38,679 nt of DNA from Desulfurococcales archaeon (GTDB lineage Archaea > Thermoproteota > Thermoprotei_A > Sulfolobales > Fervidicoccaceae). The stretch covers positions 1 to 38,679 of the forward strand of contig JALTXS010000161.1 of the NCBI GenBank assembly GCA_027048265.1. The letters are read 5' to 3'. The translations under genes and the position numbers were made by a program. The notes beneath the pieces were generated by a model. That model had not been told where the DNA came from, did no database searches, and saw only the letters and a program-made list of their open reading frames with translations. Below are positions 7,947 to 16,138 of the stretch, in pieces; the first letter of the stretch is position 1; every line of letters begins with the position of its first letter.

Positions 7947-9147
7947 TGATTTTATACTGGTCTCGCTCAAGTCGCTTACTGCCAGGAAGACACGGGTAGT
8001 GTTGACCCTGTTCAGCGTCGCTGTCGGCGTGGCTACCATACTTGCCCTCGTTGCCCAGACCGCAGGTATAAGTCAGAGCATACAGGAGACCCTGGAGAAA
8101 ATGGGGCCTGAGACCATATTCGTCTTCAGCAGCAGGCTCACTCCCAGCGATATAGAGGCTGTTAAGAGGATACCTGGGGTCAGGGACGCTGAGCCTATGA
8201 TTACTCTTATAACGAACGTTTACGTGGGGGGAGAGAAGCTCCAGCAGCAGATTGTCCTGGGGGTGACCCCCAAGGGTCTTGAGATGTTCCTTTCTGATAT
8301 AAAGCTGCTTGACGGCACCGTGTTCCCTGACACAAAGGCCCCTTTGGCCCTAATCGGGTACAACGTAGGCTACGATCACCTGAGGGAGAGGCAGAAAGTC
8401 TTTGCAGGGCAGCCGATTTTCATGGAGGTCGGCTCGGGCGGCGATGTTAGGCTCGTGAGACTCACTGTGTCGGGTGTCATGGACAGGTATGGTGCACTCG
8501 CGTTCCTCAGACCCGATGACATAATTTTCATACCACTGAGGAGTGCCCAGGACATCCTGGGCAGTGCGACTTACAATAGGATTATAGTGAAAGCTGTTAG
8601 CGTGGACCAGGTGGACCCTGTCGTCGAGAGTATTTCTAACATGTTCGGAGAGAACGCCATGCCTGTCTCCGCCCAGCAGATCGGAGAGGCCTTCCAAACA
8701 GTGGTCAGGCAACTCAGCTTTCTCATGGCAGGTATAGCAGGCATTAGCCTCGTCGTAGCCAGCCTGGGCATACTTAACACAATGCTCATAACCGTGCTTG
8801 AGAGAACACGTGAGATTGGCACCTATAAGGCCCTGGGCTACAAGAACAGGCATGTCCTCCTCATGATACTCGTTGAGGGGACCCTCATAGGCTTCATGGG
8901 GGGGCTAGTAGGAGTGGGCATGGGTGTCGCGGGCTCCCTAGCAATACCCAAGATAATCGCCCGCAGGGCTGCAGAGAGGGCATCGGCCTTCGAGGCGCCC
9001 GCTCCCATCGGGTACACGCCAGTCATAGACCCCCAAATCATACTCCTGGCTCTAGGAGTCGCTGTTCTAGTGAGCATGATCTCGAGCCTATACCCTGCTT
9101 GGAGGGCGGCTCGGATGGACCCTGTGAGAGCCCTGAGGTACGAGTAG
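7939..9147 (+). CDS. MacB/FtsX-family ABC permease
   Basis: A 402-residue permease with the MacB topology. It has one N-terminal membrane helix ('RKTRVVLTLFSVAVGVATIL'), a large external domain (about residues 45-260), and three C-terminal helices at about 265-290, 315-340 and 370-395. The cytoplasmic coupling motif 'ERTREIGTYKALGYK' and the terminal 'YPAWRAARMDPVRALRYE' are diagnostic of the family. It overlaps the preceding gene by 8 nt and clearly works with the LolD-like ATPase upstream. The family uses ATP binding to move the external domain rather than pumping through a central channel. Substrate unknown. Confidence 0.93.
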   Translation: MISDFILVSLKSLTARKTRVVLTLFSVAVGVATILALVAQTAGISQSIQETLEKMGPETIFVFSSRLTPSDIEAVKRIPGVRDAEPMITLITNVYVGGEKLQQQIVLGVTPKGLEMFLSDIKLLDGTVFPDTKAPLALIGYNVGYDHLRERQKVFAGQPIFMEVGSGGDVRLVRLTVSGVMDRYGALAFLRPDDIIFIPLRSAQDILGSATYNRIIVKAVSVDQVDPVVESISNMFGENAMPVSAQQIGEAFQTVVRQLSFLMAGIAGISLVVASLGILNTMLITVLERTREIGTYKALGYKNRHVLLMILVEGTLIGFMGGLVGVGMGVAGSLAIPKIIARRAAERASAFEAPAPIGYTPVIDPQIILLALGVAVLVSMISSLYPAWRAARMDPVRALRYE

Positions 9148-9269
9148 CCTCGAGCTTCAGGCGCCGCCCACGTTCGTGGGCCTATATTGGAATTGTTATC
9201 CATTATTATCCTCAGAACGTGATAGAAAAACGAGCCCATCACATAACCCTACGGGAGAAGGGGTGCCTG

Positions 9270-10469
9270 TTGCACAGGAACCTGAAGGCCATGCTGGTCT
9301 ATGTGCTTATGTTCTCCTTCGCTATGAACACGTTTAGGATATACTATCCCTACTACCTTGCAGAGAGGGGGCTTGAGCTAAACACTATTGGAGGGCTTAC
9401 TGGCATAGGCCTACTGGCATCGGCCATAGCACTCCCCCTCGCAGGAGCTCTAATAGACACGGTTGGACGGAAACCCGTAATCCTGATGACAAGCCTAATG
9501 ATAACCGTAGCATCCCTCATAGCACTAGCCCCCCTCAGCCTGCCCCTAGTGGTCCTGGCACTGTTTTTCTTCTACACAGCCTTCGTCACAGGTAACCCCG
9601 CGCGGAGTTCCCTAATCGCCGACAGCGTTCCCCCAGAAAGGCTGGGGGCAGCCTTCGGCCTCATCGCCACTTTCTTCAGCATATCTAGAGTCCTCTCACC
9701 ATACCCTGCAGGTCTTGTTGCTGAGAAAATGGGCTACGCCCGACTGTTCTCCCTGATACTGGTTCTAGCCCTCGCCAGCCTCGTGTTCGCTGCAATCGCG
9801 TTCAAGGAAACCCTGACCGATAGGAGGCTCCCCCATCCAAGCGAGCTACGAGCCCGGTTGATTGAGACGGTTAAGGTACATCCCCGCGAGAGAACAGTCA
9901 TAGAGTTTATGGTGATGGACAGGATTGCCTGGTCGCTCTGGTTCCCCCTCCTCACGCCGTATCTCAAAGTCGCCTACGGTCTCGAGCCTGCCGAGGTGGG
10001 TGTACTTATGACCTTGGTCGATGTCGTGGGTGTTTTCACCCAGTATGGAGTAGGCATTGCTGCCGACAGAATAGGGGCACTCAAGCCCCTCATGCTAAGC
10101 GAGGTTGCCGGCATTACTATAGGCACGCTAATGTATGTGGGGCTACCCAAAAACCTCCTGCCAGTCGCCATGGTTCTATTGGGCATAGCAATATCATCCT
10201 GGATACCCGCGTACAACACGCTACTCTCACGCATATCCCCATCCCCCGGGGAAAGGGGGCGTCTGTTCGCAAAGTCCAACTTCTACAGAACAATCGTGGG
10301 GAGCCCCTCCTCCGGCCTGGGGGGATGGATGTTCTCCCACATAGGCCTAGGCTCCCCGTTTGCCACAAGCGCGGTTCTCCTAACCATGGTGGTTGTAAGG
10401 TATTACCCCAGGCTTAAGAGGGAAACCAATGGTGGGAGACCCACCATCGTCCATATACCGGAGAAGTAA
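9270..10469 (+). CDS. Major facilitator superfamily transporter
   Basis: A 399-residue protein with about 12 predicted membrane helices and the MFS loop 2-3 motif 'GALIDTVGRKPV'. A weaker equivalent, 'GIAADRIGALKPL', lies in the second half. I place the start at TTG 9270, preceded by GGGAGAAGGGGTG. The frame is open upstream to 9099 inside the permease gene, but that extension is a non-membrane Arg-rich stretch and not family-like. It lies 122 bp downstream of the ABC operon and may be co-transcribed. No substrate-specific motif is recognised. Drug or small-metabolite export is possible given the ABC neighbour, but that is a guess. Confidence 0.88.
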   Translation: MHRNLKAMLVYVLMFSFAMNTFRIYYPYYLAERGLELNTIGGLTGIGLLASAIALPLAGALIDTVGRKPVILMTSLMITVASLIALAPLSLPLVVLALFFFYTAFVTGNPARSSLIADSVPPERLGAAFGLIATFFSISRVLSPYPAGLVAEKMGYARLFSLILVLALASLVFAAIAFKETLTDRRLPHPSELRARLIETVKVHPRERTVIEFMVMDRIAWSLWFPLLTPYLKVAYGLEPAEVGVLMTLVDVVGVFTQYGVGIAADRIGALKPLMLSEVAGITIGTLMYVGLPKNLLPVAMVLLGIAISSWIPAYNTLLSRISPSPGERGRLFAKSNFYRTIVGSPSSGLGGWMFSHIGLGSPFATSAVLLTMVVVRYYPRLKRETNGGRPTIVHIPEK

Positions 10470-11420
10470 TTATCCCACCCGGCCTAAAATTACTATAAGG
10501 GGGAACGATCTCTCATCGAGTCCCTTCCAAACAACATAGTCTTGCTCACCACATCGGTGGTCCTCATATACTTCCCCCTCGTGCTCCCTTACACGCTCAT
10601 ATTGTTTTCTGTGATGGTGCCTTTCATCTCCTCTGTCCTCATCATCGTTGTGGTGCACCTTCTCTGCGTTATCACATTCTCCATCAGGGGGCCTCGGTTC
10701 TAAGTGTCTGGAATCTAGGTACGGGTAAGCGTGTTTTCCATCAACGTGTATAAATCCCAACCACAGCTCAACCTCTTCTCCAATACTTTGGCTTTGATAC
10801 AAGGGACGGGCATGTACAGTATAGCCTTCTTCCTCTCCCATGTACTCTACCCAAATCTCCATCAATAATCCTTCAATATCCATAACCTTGGGGTTATCAC
10901 GCGTGTTTGCAATAGTAAGAACAGAGTAGTCCGTCGGAGTAAGGGTGCAGGGCAGCTCGTACTTGAACGAGTCGCTTATCGAGTACCTCCCCGTTATTTT
11001 AAGAACAATGTTACCTGGGCTAATACTCCTCGGCGTGGCGAAGACGAGCTCCTGTGCTTCCCCCGGCACTAGTATATCATTGTAGGGTGCTACTGGATCC
11101 ATGACTTGAGCCAGGGTGTCGTCTATGTATACGTAGAGCCTTATGTCGTGAAGTGGGAGAGGGTCTTTCCCATTGTTCCTAACAGTTATTCCAAGTAGAA
11201 TACAGGTGTCTGGACGCTCTTCGTCTTGAACCGGGATCACTTCTTCTACGAGCATCTTGCCCAGTATCGGCCCGGCGCTTGCTCTAGTATCTTCCCCACC
11301 TATGCTGTTAACAGCGCTGTATATTCCCACTAAAGATACTATTGTGAGGACAAGCAGGAGTATTACTGTCAGGGGCTGACTGTTGCCTTTGGCCCTTGAG
11401 CTGGTGTTTCTGTTTATCAT
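10470..11420 (-). CDS. Pilin-like surface protein with charged His-rich tail
   Basis: A 316-residue protein. A short charged N-terminus ending 'SSRAKGNSQP' precedes one hydrophobic helix ('LTVILLLVLTIVSLVGIYSA'), resembling an archaeal type IV pilin/archaellin class III signal plus helix. The external part is beta-rich. It is a paralogue of the gene at 11544-12347; both share the 'EEV.P..DEE.P' block, a Cys directly after it, and a second Cys in 'PCTL', suggesting a conserved disulfide. The last roughly 65 residues are extremely charged ('HHNDDEDRGDERHHHRKQYE') and have no counterpart in the paralogue. They could be a metal-binding tail, or a frame error may extend the ORF. A TATA-like AT stretch at about 11446-11460 fits a short-leader transcript. 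Role in a pilus or surface layer is inferred. Confidence 0.7.
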   Translation of the reverse strand: MINRNTSSRAKGNSQPLTVILLLVLTIVSLVGIYSAVNSIGGEDTRASAGPILGKMLVEEVIPVQDEERPDTCILLGITVRNNGKDPLPLHDIRLYVYIDDTLAQVMDPVAPYNDILVPGEAQELVFATPRSISPGNIVLKITGRYSISDSFKYELPCTLTPTDYSVLTIANTRDNPKVMDIEGLLMEIWVEYMGEEEGYTVHARPLYQSQSIGEEVELWLGFIHVDGKHAYPYLDSRHLEPRPPDGECDNAEKVHHNDDEDRGDERHHHRKQYERVREHEGEVYEDHRCGEQDYVVWKGLDERSFPLIVILGRVG

Positions 11421-11445
11421 ATTAGCACCGTTGTAAATACAGTAA

Positions 11446-11462
11446 TATGTATATATTATACT
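11446..11462 (-). promoter_or_regulatory. TATA-like promoter of pilin-like gene
   Basis: AT-rich sequence with a TATATATTATA core 26-40 bp upstream of the ATG at 11420. The spacing fits an archaeal TATA box for a leaderless or short-leader mRNA. It is assigned by position and composition only. Confidence 0.4.
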
Positions 11463-11543
11463 TGTTTACATGAAGTAGTATTTTTATTTTGTTATTTTAT
11501 TCCCAAACTTGAATATAGGCTATGAGAACCGGACGACACTAGA

Positions 11544-12347
11544 CTAGCGTAGCAGGCTCCAGAGAACCGTTACTTTCTCGTAATCCCCTAGGCTTACGGG
11601 GCCTAAGTAGCCCATGTAGACCTCTCCGGGAACATATTCTGTTGGGTTATGGAAAACTGGTCCATGCGGGGAGCCTATAGTCTCGCGGAGCACGACCTCT
11701 CCTCTTATAGTTCCCGGGGGTAGGGTGGTGTTCACGGTTATATTGAACCAGACCATGACGCTGTTAGAACCCGCATCGCTTAGCCATAGGGTTATGGACA
11801 GGTTGCCGAGTCTTAGGGTCCTGGCCTCCTCACTCCCCTCGGATAGTGTCATCGTGCCTCCTCTACCAAGTGTGCAGGGCATGTGTTTCCTTATTATACT
11901 GGATGAGGGCGTGTCCTGTGATAGTCTTACCTCGATATAACTGGGGTCGATGCGGCTGTTGGGATAGTATATTGCCGTAAACGAGTTTCCGGGCTGTATT
12001 GTCTCTCTTCTCCACGAAAACACACGCTCGCCTAGTATCGTGCGCTCATTTGTTCTTATGAATATGGGGGTGAGGTCTGTGCTTATGGGCTCTCTAGTAG
12101 GATTCCTGACCACTATTCCTATGGCGTAGCAGTAGTTGGGTTTTTCCTCGTCGACCAGTGGAACGACCTCTTCTATTAAGGTACCTCCTAGGAGCGAGGC
12201 TCTGCTGTCCTCTCCCAGCGCTATTCCGAAGTTTGCCATGGTCGAGTGTATGACCACTATGGAGGTCACTATTATCAGTGTTAGCAGGATTAGCGCTAGT
12301 GTCTGTGACAGGGTCTTATGTCTTGTTCTTTCCGTATTCCCCTCCAT
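11544..12347 (-). CDS. Pilin-like surface protein
   Basis: A 267-residue paralogue of the neighbouring pilin-like protein. After a basic N-terminus ('NTERTRHKTLSQT') comes one hydrophobic helix ('LALILLTLIIVTSIVVIHS'), then an external beta-rich region. It shares the 'IEEVVPLVDEEKPNYC' block and the 'HMPCTL' second Cys. Two N-x-T/S clusters ('NITVNTT', 'NLSITL') would suit archaeal N-glycosylation. I prefer ATG 12347, preceded by GGGTG, over the GTG at 12374: a TATA-like TGTATATT at about 12379-12386 would place transcription start only slightly upstream of 12347. The pair is probably two minor pilins or surface-layer subunits. No prepilin peptidase or assembly ATPase is nearby. Confidence 0.75.
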   Translation of the reverse strand: MEGNTERTRHKTLSQTLALILLTLIIVTSIVVIHSTMANFGIALGEDSRASLLGGTLIEEVVPLVDEEKPNYCYAIGIVVRNPTREPISTDLTPIFIRTNERTILGERVFSWRRETIQPGNSFTAIYYPNSRIDPSYIEVRLSQDTPSSSIIRKHMPCTLGRGGTMTLSEGSEEARTLRLGNLSITLWLSDAGSNSVMVWFNITVNTTLPPGTIRGEVVLRETIGSPHGPVFHNPTEYVPGEVYMGYLGPVSLGDYEKVTVLWSLLR

Positions 12348-12498
12348 GGCACCCACTCTGATGTGCTCAAACACTTTAATGTATATTATTTACTGGTTTT
12401 TATATAGTTTCTCTATTACACCAAATGATACTCTCAATAAACAAGATTACCTCCACTCACCGGAAATGTAAGATAAACAACAGCGGGGACAGTCGGGG

Positions 12499-13137
12499 AT
12501 GAACAGTCACGCCGAGAAGGCCTTAATACCACTAATGGCCGTCCTGACGGCTCTCACCGCCCAACTCCGGATAATGGTTGGCCCAATACCCTACACTCTC
12601 CAGAACACAGCAGTTGTCCTGGCAGGACTCCTATTATCCCCGAGGAACGCTTTCTACTCAATGATGATATACATCATGCTCATAGGCCTTGGCCTTCCAC
12701 TCGCATCGGGATTCAGGGGCGGGTTACCCGTACTGTTCGGGTATACTGCAGGTTATCTATGGGGCTTCCTAATCAGCGCGCCCCTGATATCAATACTAGC
12801 TCGAATATTCCTGAGAAACAGGGGAAAGAACCTGACTGGGCTTAACGCAACTGATAAGGTGGCACTAGTTATCCTCTCAGCCCTGGGCATGCTACCCACT
12901 TACTTGCTGGGATTCGCTGTTTTCACACACTATGCCATACCCGGTTCCCCGCTATATGAGTGGTCACTATCATCATTAGAATACCTTCAAATAGACGCGG
13001 ATGGATGGCTCCTTACTTTCACTGCTAGCGTCCTCATATTCCTCCCCGAGGACCTGCTAATAGACCACCCCCTAGCGGTTCTGCTTGCATCTGGACTCCA
13101 CAGACACCTTGTTGAGAGGGGATTCGGAGACGGATAG
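12499..13137 (+). CDS. bioY: Biotin ECF transporter S component BioY
   Basis: A 212-residue, six-helix membrane protein with the BioY hallmarks: 'VGPIPYTLQNTAVVLAGLLL', 'YIMLIGLGLPL', and 'GGLPVLFGYTAGYLWGF'. The last of these contains the conserved G-Y-x-x-G-Y-x-x-G-F pattern around the biotin site. BioY binds biotin with high affinity and couples to an ECF energising module. The two downstream genes (double ATPase and EcfT) supply that module, so this is a complete dedicated biotin importer. The ATG follows a purine-rich CGGGG stretch. The downstream gene starts inside or at its 3' end, implying translational coupling. Confidence 0.92.
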   Translation: MNSHAEKALIPLMAVLTALTAQLRIMVGPIPYTLQNTAVVLAGLLLSPRNAFYSMMIYIMLIGLGLPLASGFRGGLPVLFGYTAGYLWGFLISAPLISILARIFLRNRGKNLTGLNATDKVALVILSALGMLPTYLLGFAVFTHYAIPGSPLYEWSLSSLEYLQIDADGWLLTFTASVLIFLPEDLLIDHPLAVLLASGLHRHLVERGFGDG

Positions 13138-14398
13138 ACAAGCCCTATACGCAAAAATCTCTAGAATAGTCTCCCCCAGAGGACAGGTTATCTTAAGAGA
13201 TGTAGATATCGAGATAGGAGAGCCTGGGCTCTACTGGATTGCGGGCGATACCGGCAGTGGTAAAACCACCCTCCTAAAGGCCCTCGCTGGCCTGATACCA
13301 AACGTATACAAGGGATATAGTGCAGAGGCCCTGATAAGAGTCTGGGGCAGGGCTCCCCAACAGGCGGCCTCGGAGGGCATGCTGGACCTTGTACCCAACC
13401 CGTCCACGTTAAGATTCCTGACAAACCGGGTGCGTGACGAGCTCGCGCTGAACCGGGCACCTAAGGAGGTATGGGAGGCCCTCAGGCCCCACCTGGGTAA
13501 GCCTGTATATGTTCTTTCCGACGGCGAGAAGTACCTGGTAATAACACTCCTATCGCTCAGTACTGGGGAGAGGAGGCTTTTAATGCTGGACGAGCCCCAG
13601 TCCAACCTCGATGACGAGAATCTGGATAGGATAGCCTCCCTGTTTGAAGCCCATGCGGATAACAGGGAAGTCATTATTGTTGCCACAATGCATGGCAGCA
13701 GAAAGGAGACAACCTTGGGGAGAGACCTGCTAAGCCTTCCAAATAACAGCAAACCTACAGCTAAGGGACTCCCCTTGCCGCGGGAGCCTGAGGGTGACGC
13801 TAGTCTCCTGATTGAGGACTGTAGCTTCGCCTACCCGGGGAGGCCTTTGTTCAAAGAACTCTCGCTAAAACTGGGACCAGGGGACGCTGTAGCGATAACT
13901 GGTGCCAATGGTAGCGGTAAGACCACCTTGCTTAAGCTCTCAAGCGGTATTATGAAATGCAGTGTGGGGCATGCGCGTAGGAAGGGTATTGTCAGGATAA
14001 TACCCTCTCCCCACTCCCATGTTTTCTTCAAGCGTACCATACTAGAGGAGCTCAAATACCCTGCGGATATGGCTGGCTATGACGTAGGGAAAGTGTTGGA
14101 GGAAATTGGGCTCTGGAGAGAGAGACATAGGGATCCTTACACTCTCAGCACAGGTGAAGCAAGGATACTTCTATACGCGAGGCACCTTATAGAAGGCCCC
14201 AATATACTCGTGGTGGACGAGCCCCTGAGGGGGTTAAGCGAGGAGTTAAGAAAGATAGTATTGGACTCACTGAGGAGGTTTAGGGATGCTGGTGGCATAG
14301 TGTTGGCTGCAATGCTTAGGCCCTGGGAGGCACGGGGTGTCTTCGACAAAGTTTATGCAATAGATGGGAGGGGGAGCCTGGTTGAGGTCTCTTTGTAA
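13112..14398 (+). CDS. ECF transporter double ATPase (EcfA-A' fusion)
   Basis: A 428-residue protein with two ABC ATPase domains in one chain, equivalent to the EcfA1/EcfA2 pair. Domain 1 has Walker A 'GDTGSGKTTLL', signature 'LSDGEKYL', Walker B 'LLMLDEPQSNLD' and a His after the beta strand ('ATMHGS'). Domain 2 (from about residue 235) has 'GANGSGKTTLL', signature 'LSTGEARI' and 'ILVVDEPLRGLS'. Its H-loop position reads 'AAMLRP' with no His, so the second site may be impaired. The start is uncertain: TTG codons at 13085, 13109 and 13112 are all in frame, and I take the last as giving the least overlap with bioY. It lies between bioY and the EcfT-like gene. Energises biotin uptake. Confidence 0.85.
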   Translation: MRGDSETDRQALYAKISRIVSPRGQVILRDVDIEIGEPGLYWIAGDTGSGKTTLLKALAGLIPNVYKGYSAEALIRVWGRAPQQAASEGMLDLVPNPSTLRFLTNRVRDELALNRAPKEVWEALRPHLGKPVYVLSDGEKYLVITLLSLSTGERRLLMLDEPQSNLDDENLDRIASLFEAHADNREVIIVATMHGSRKETTLGRDLLSLPNNSKPTAKGLPLPREPEGDASLLIEDCSFAYPGRPLFKELSLKLGPGDAVAITGANGSGKTTLLKLSSGIMKCSVGHARRKGIVRIIPSPHSHVFFKRTILEELKYPADMAGYDVGKVLEEIGLWRERHRDPYTLSTGEARILLYARHLIEGPNILVVDEPLRGLSEELRKIVLDSLRRFRDAGGIVLAAMLRPWEARGVFDKVYAIDGRGSLVEVSL

Positions 14399-14402
14399 CT
14401 CG

Positions 14403-15029
14403 ATGCATGCAAGCTCCTCCGAGAATAGAGGAATTACTAGGGGTGCCCTACTACCCTTATTCCTGATGTTAATCGTGGGAATCACTGCGTTCACTGGAAG
14501 CTCTCTGGTCGTCGTCATGCTCTTCATAGTCCTTACAGCTTACGTTGCTATCCGCTCGCCCGTCATGCTTTTGGCCTCGGCTAGGTTTTTACTGGTGTTC
14601 GCTGGGGTGTTTATTGCTACCGGGTCTTTTTTCCAGGTCCTAGTGGGCGTGTTCTCTCCCGAGCACTTGTTGCTAGGAGTGCTGAGGTTGACTGTTCTCA
14701 CGCTGGGGGGTCTCGCCGCGTATAGTATGATGGACACCGTGGCCTTTGTTAGGCTACTGTCTAGGGTGTCACCTGGGGTCGCGCTAACCTACTTAGCTGC
14801 GCTAAGGCTCGTCTCCCTCGCTTTATGCCTATCGGGCGACATATGGGGTGTTATAAGGGTTAACGGATACAGGCCCGGCGGGCTGAGAGAGAGGCTGGGT
14901 TTGCTCACTACTGGTCTAAGGGCCTTGGCTCACAACCTTTTGGACCAGTCCCTTCTCCTCGCAGAGGCCCAGTACCTACAGGGCCGATATATATTGTCTA
15001 GGACTGTAAAGGGGAGAGGGAATGGTTAG
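14403..15029 (+). CDS. ECF transporter transmembrane component EcfT
   Basis: A 208-residue membrane protein with about four or five helices followed by a cytoplasmic helical region, matching EcfT/CbiQ-type proteins. The coupling-helix motifs, normally Ala-Arg-Gly, appear as degenerate 'VNGYRPGG' and 'EAQYLQGR'. It begins 5 nt after the double ATPase gene with ATG 14403; an earlier in-frame ATG at 14364 would overlap that gene. It bridges the BioY subunit and the double ATPase. Identification rests as much on its operon position as on sequence, since EcfT proteins are divergent. Confidence 0.78.
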   Translation: MHASSSENRGITRGALLPLFLMLIVGITAFTGSSLVVVMLFIVLTAYVAIRSPVMLLASARFLLVFAGVFIATGSFFQVLVGVFSPEHLLLGVLRLTVLTLGGLAAYSMMDTVAFVRLLSRVSPGVALTYLAALRLVSLALCLSGDIWGVIRVNGYRPGGLRERLGLLTTGLRALAHNLLDQSLLLAEAQYLQGRYILSRTVKGRGNG

Positions 15030-15079
15030 GTTTTTGCACCATCCCATCCCTATCTTCAACCTGGGTGGGGGCGTCAGAG

Positions 15080-15961
15080 TTGCATGTTAGGATAATCGCA
15101 GCGGACAGCATGGGTGTAAGGAGTCTTGCAACTCAGGTGGAAATGTGTAGCGTAAAGGTGGGTCTCGACCTAGGCGCTTCCCTCGCACCTACACGCTTTG
15201 GCTTACCGCCTCACCCTATTGAGATGGAAAGGCTTGGGAAGCTGCGAGGAGAGGCGCTGAGGGCGTTGGAGTCCTCCGAGGTGGTTACAATCACTCACTA
15301 CCACTATGACCACTACATGAGGGACCAACCTGGATCCTATGAGGGGAAAACCCTCCTGGTTAAACACCCTTTAAAGGACATCAACTCCAGCCAAAGGTCC
15401 AGAGCTCGGTTCTTCCTGGAGAAATTGGGAGTCGCTGAGACGGCCCGGGTTATATACGCGGATGGCGAGATGGTAGCGATTGGTGATCTCAGGATAGAGT
15501 TTTCCCCACCTGTATGGCACGGCGAGCCTGGTACTAGGGTGGGTAAGGTCCTTATGGTGAGACTCCAATGCGGTGACAAGACGCTGATCTTTACAAGCGA
15601 CGTACAGGGACCGGCAGATGACACTGCATTAGAGGTCCTCGAGAGATGGCGAACACCTCGTCCGAAGCTCGTCATCCTGGGAGGGCCACCCACTTATTTC
15701 GCGGGTTACAAGGTACCGGTACATGCAGTTAAGCGGGGGCTTGAAGGCATGCTAAAGGTAATAAGAACACTGAAACCCGAAACATTGGTCGCAGACCACC
15801 ATCTTGTGAGGGACCCCAAGTACAGGGAGAGGATACAGCAACACGTAGAGGAGGCTGAGAGATTGGGCGTTAGGCTAGTGACTGCGGCTGAATACATGGG
15901 AAGCAAGCCAGAGCCCCTGGAAGCGTTCAGGAAACACCTCTGGAAAGATAATCCGGTCTAA
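15080..15961 (+). CDS. UPF0282 metallo-beta-lactamase-fold hydrolase
   Basis: A 293-residue protein of the UPF0282 family (archaeal MBL-fold). It has the N-terminal family signature 'AADSMGVRSLATQVE', 'GLPPHPIE', and the metal motif 'THYHYDHY' (H-x-H-x-D-H) at about residue 75. Further His and Asp ligands are likely in 'VWHGEPG', 'TSDVQGP' and 'VADHHLVRD'. It is therefore a probable two-metal hydrolase, perhaps an RNase or nucleotide hydrolase, but no substrate is established. TTG 15080 places the family's normal N-terminus at residue 1 and follows GGGTGGGGG. It sits 50 bp after the biotin ECF operon with no clear functional link. Confidence 0.87.
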   Translation: MHVRIIAADSMGVRSLATQVEMCSVKVGLDLGASLAPTRFGLPPHPIEMERLGKLRGEALRALESSEVVTITHYHYDHYMRDQPGSYEGKTLLVKHPLKDINSSQRSRARFFLEKLGVAETARVIYADGEMVAIGDLRIEFSPPVWHGEPGTRVGKVLMVRLQCGDKTLIFTSDVQGPADDTALEVLERWRTPRPKLVILGGPPTYFAGYKVPVHAVKRGLEGMLKVIRTLKPETLVADHHLVRDPKYRERIQQHVEEAERLGVRLVTAAEYMGSKPEPLEAFRKHLWKDNPV

Positions 15962-16138
15962 ATCTAAATCATGAAAAACGACCCAGACCAGCTGTTATTT
16001 CCGCGCATCCCTGCCATACCAATTAGCTGGCCTTTGGCTGTTGAGAAGCCTTGAGTAATTACAATTTATGGTTTCGAAATTCACGAAGTAAAAACGTACC
16101 CCTAAAAACTCTTGGGGAACCTCTATGCGGAGGGGGAG

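Noticed and set aside
9099-9269. Longer N-terminus for the MFS transporter
   Set aside because: It would overlap the permease gene, is Arg-rich and non-membrane, and a GGGGTG-preceded TTG exists at 9270.
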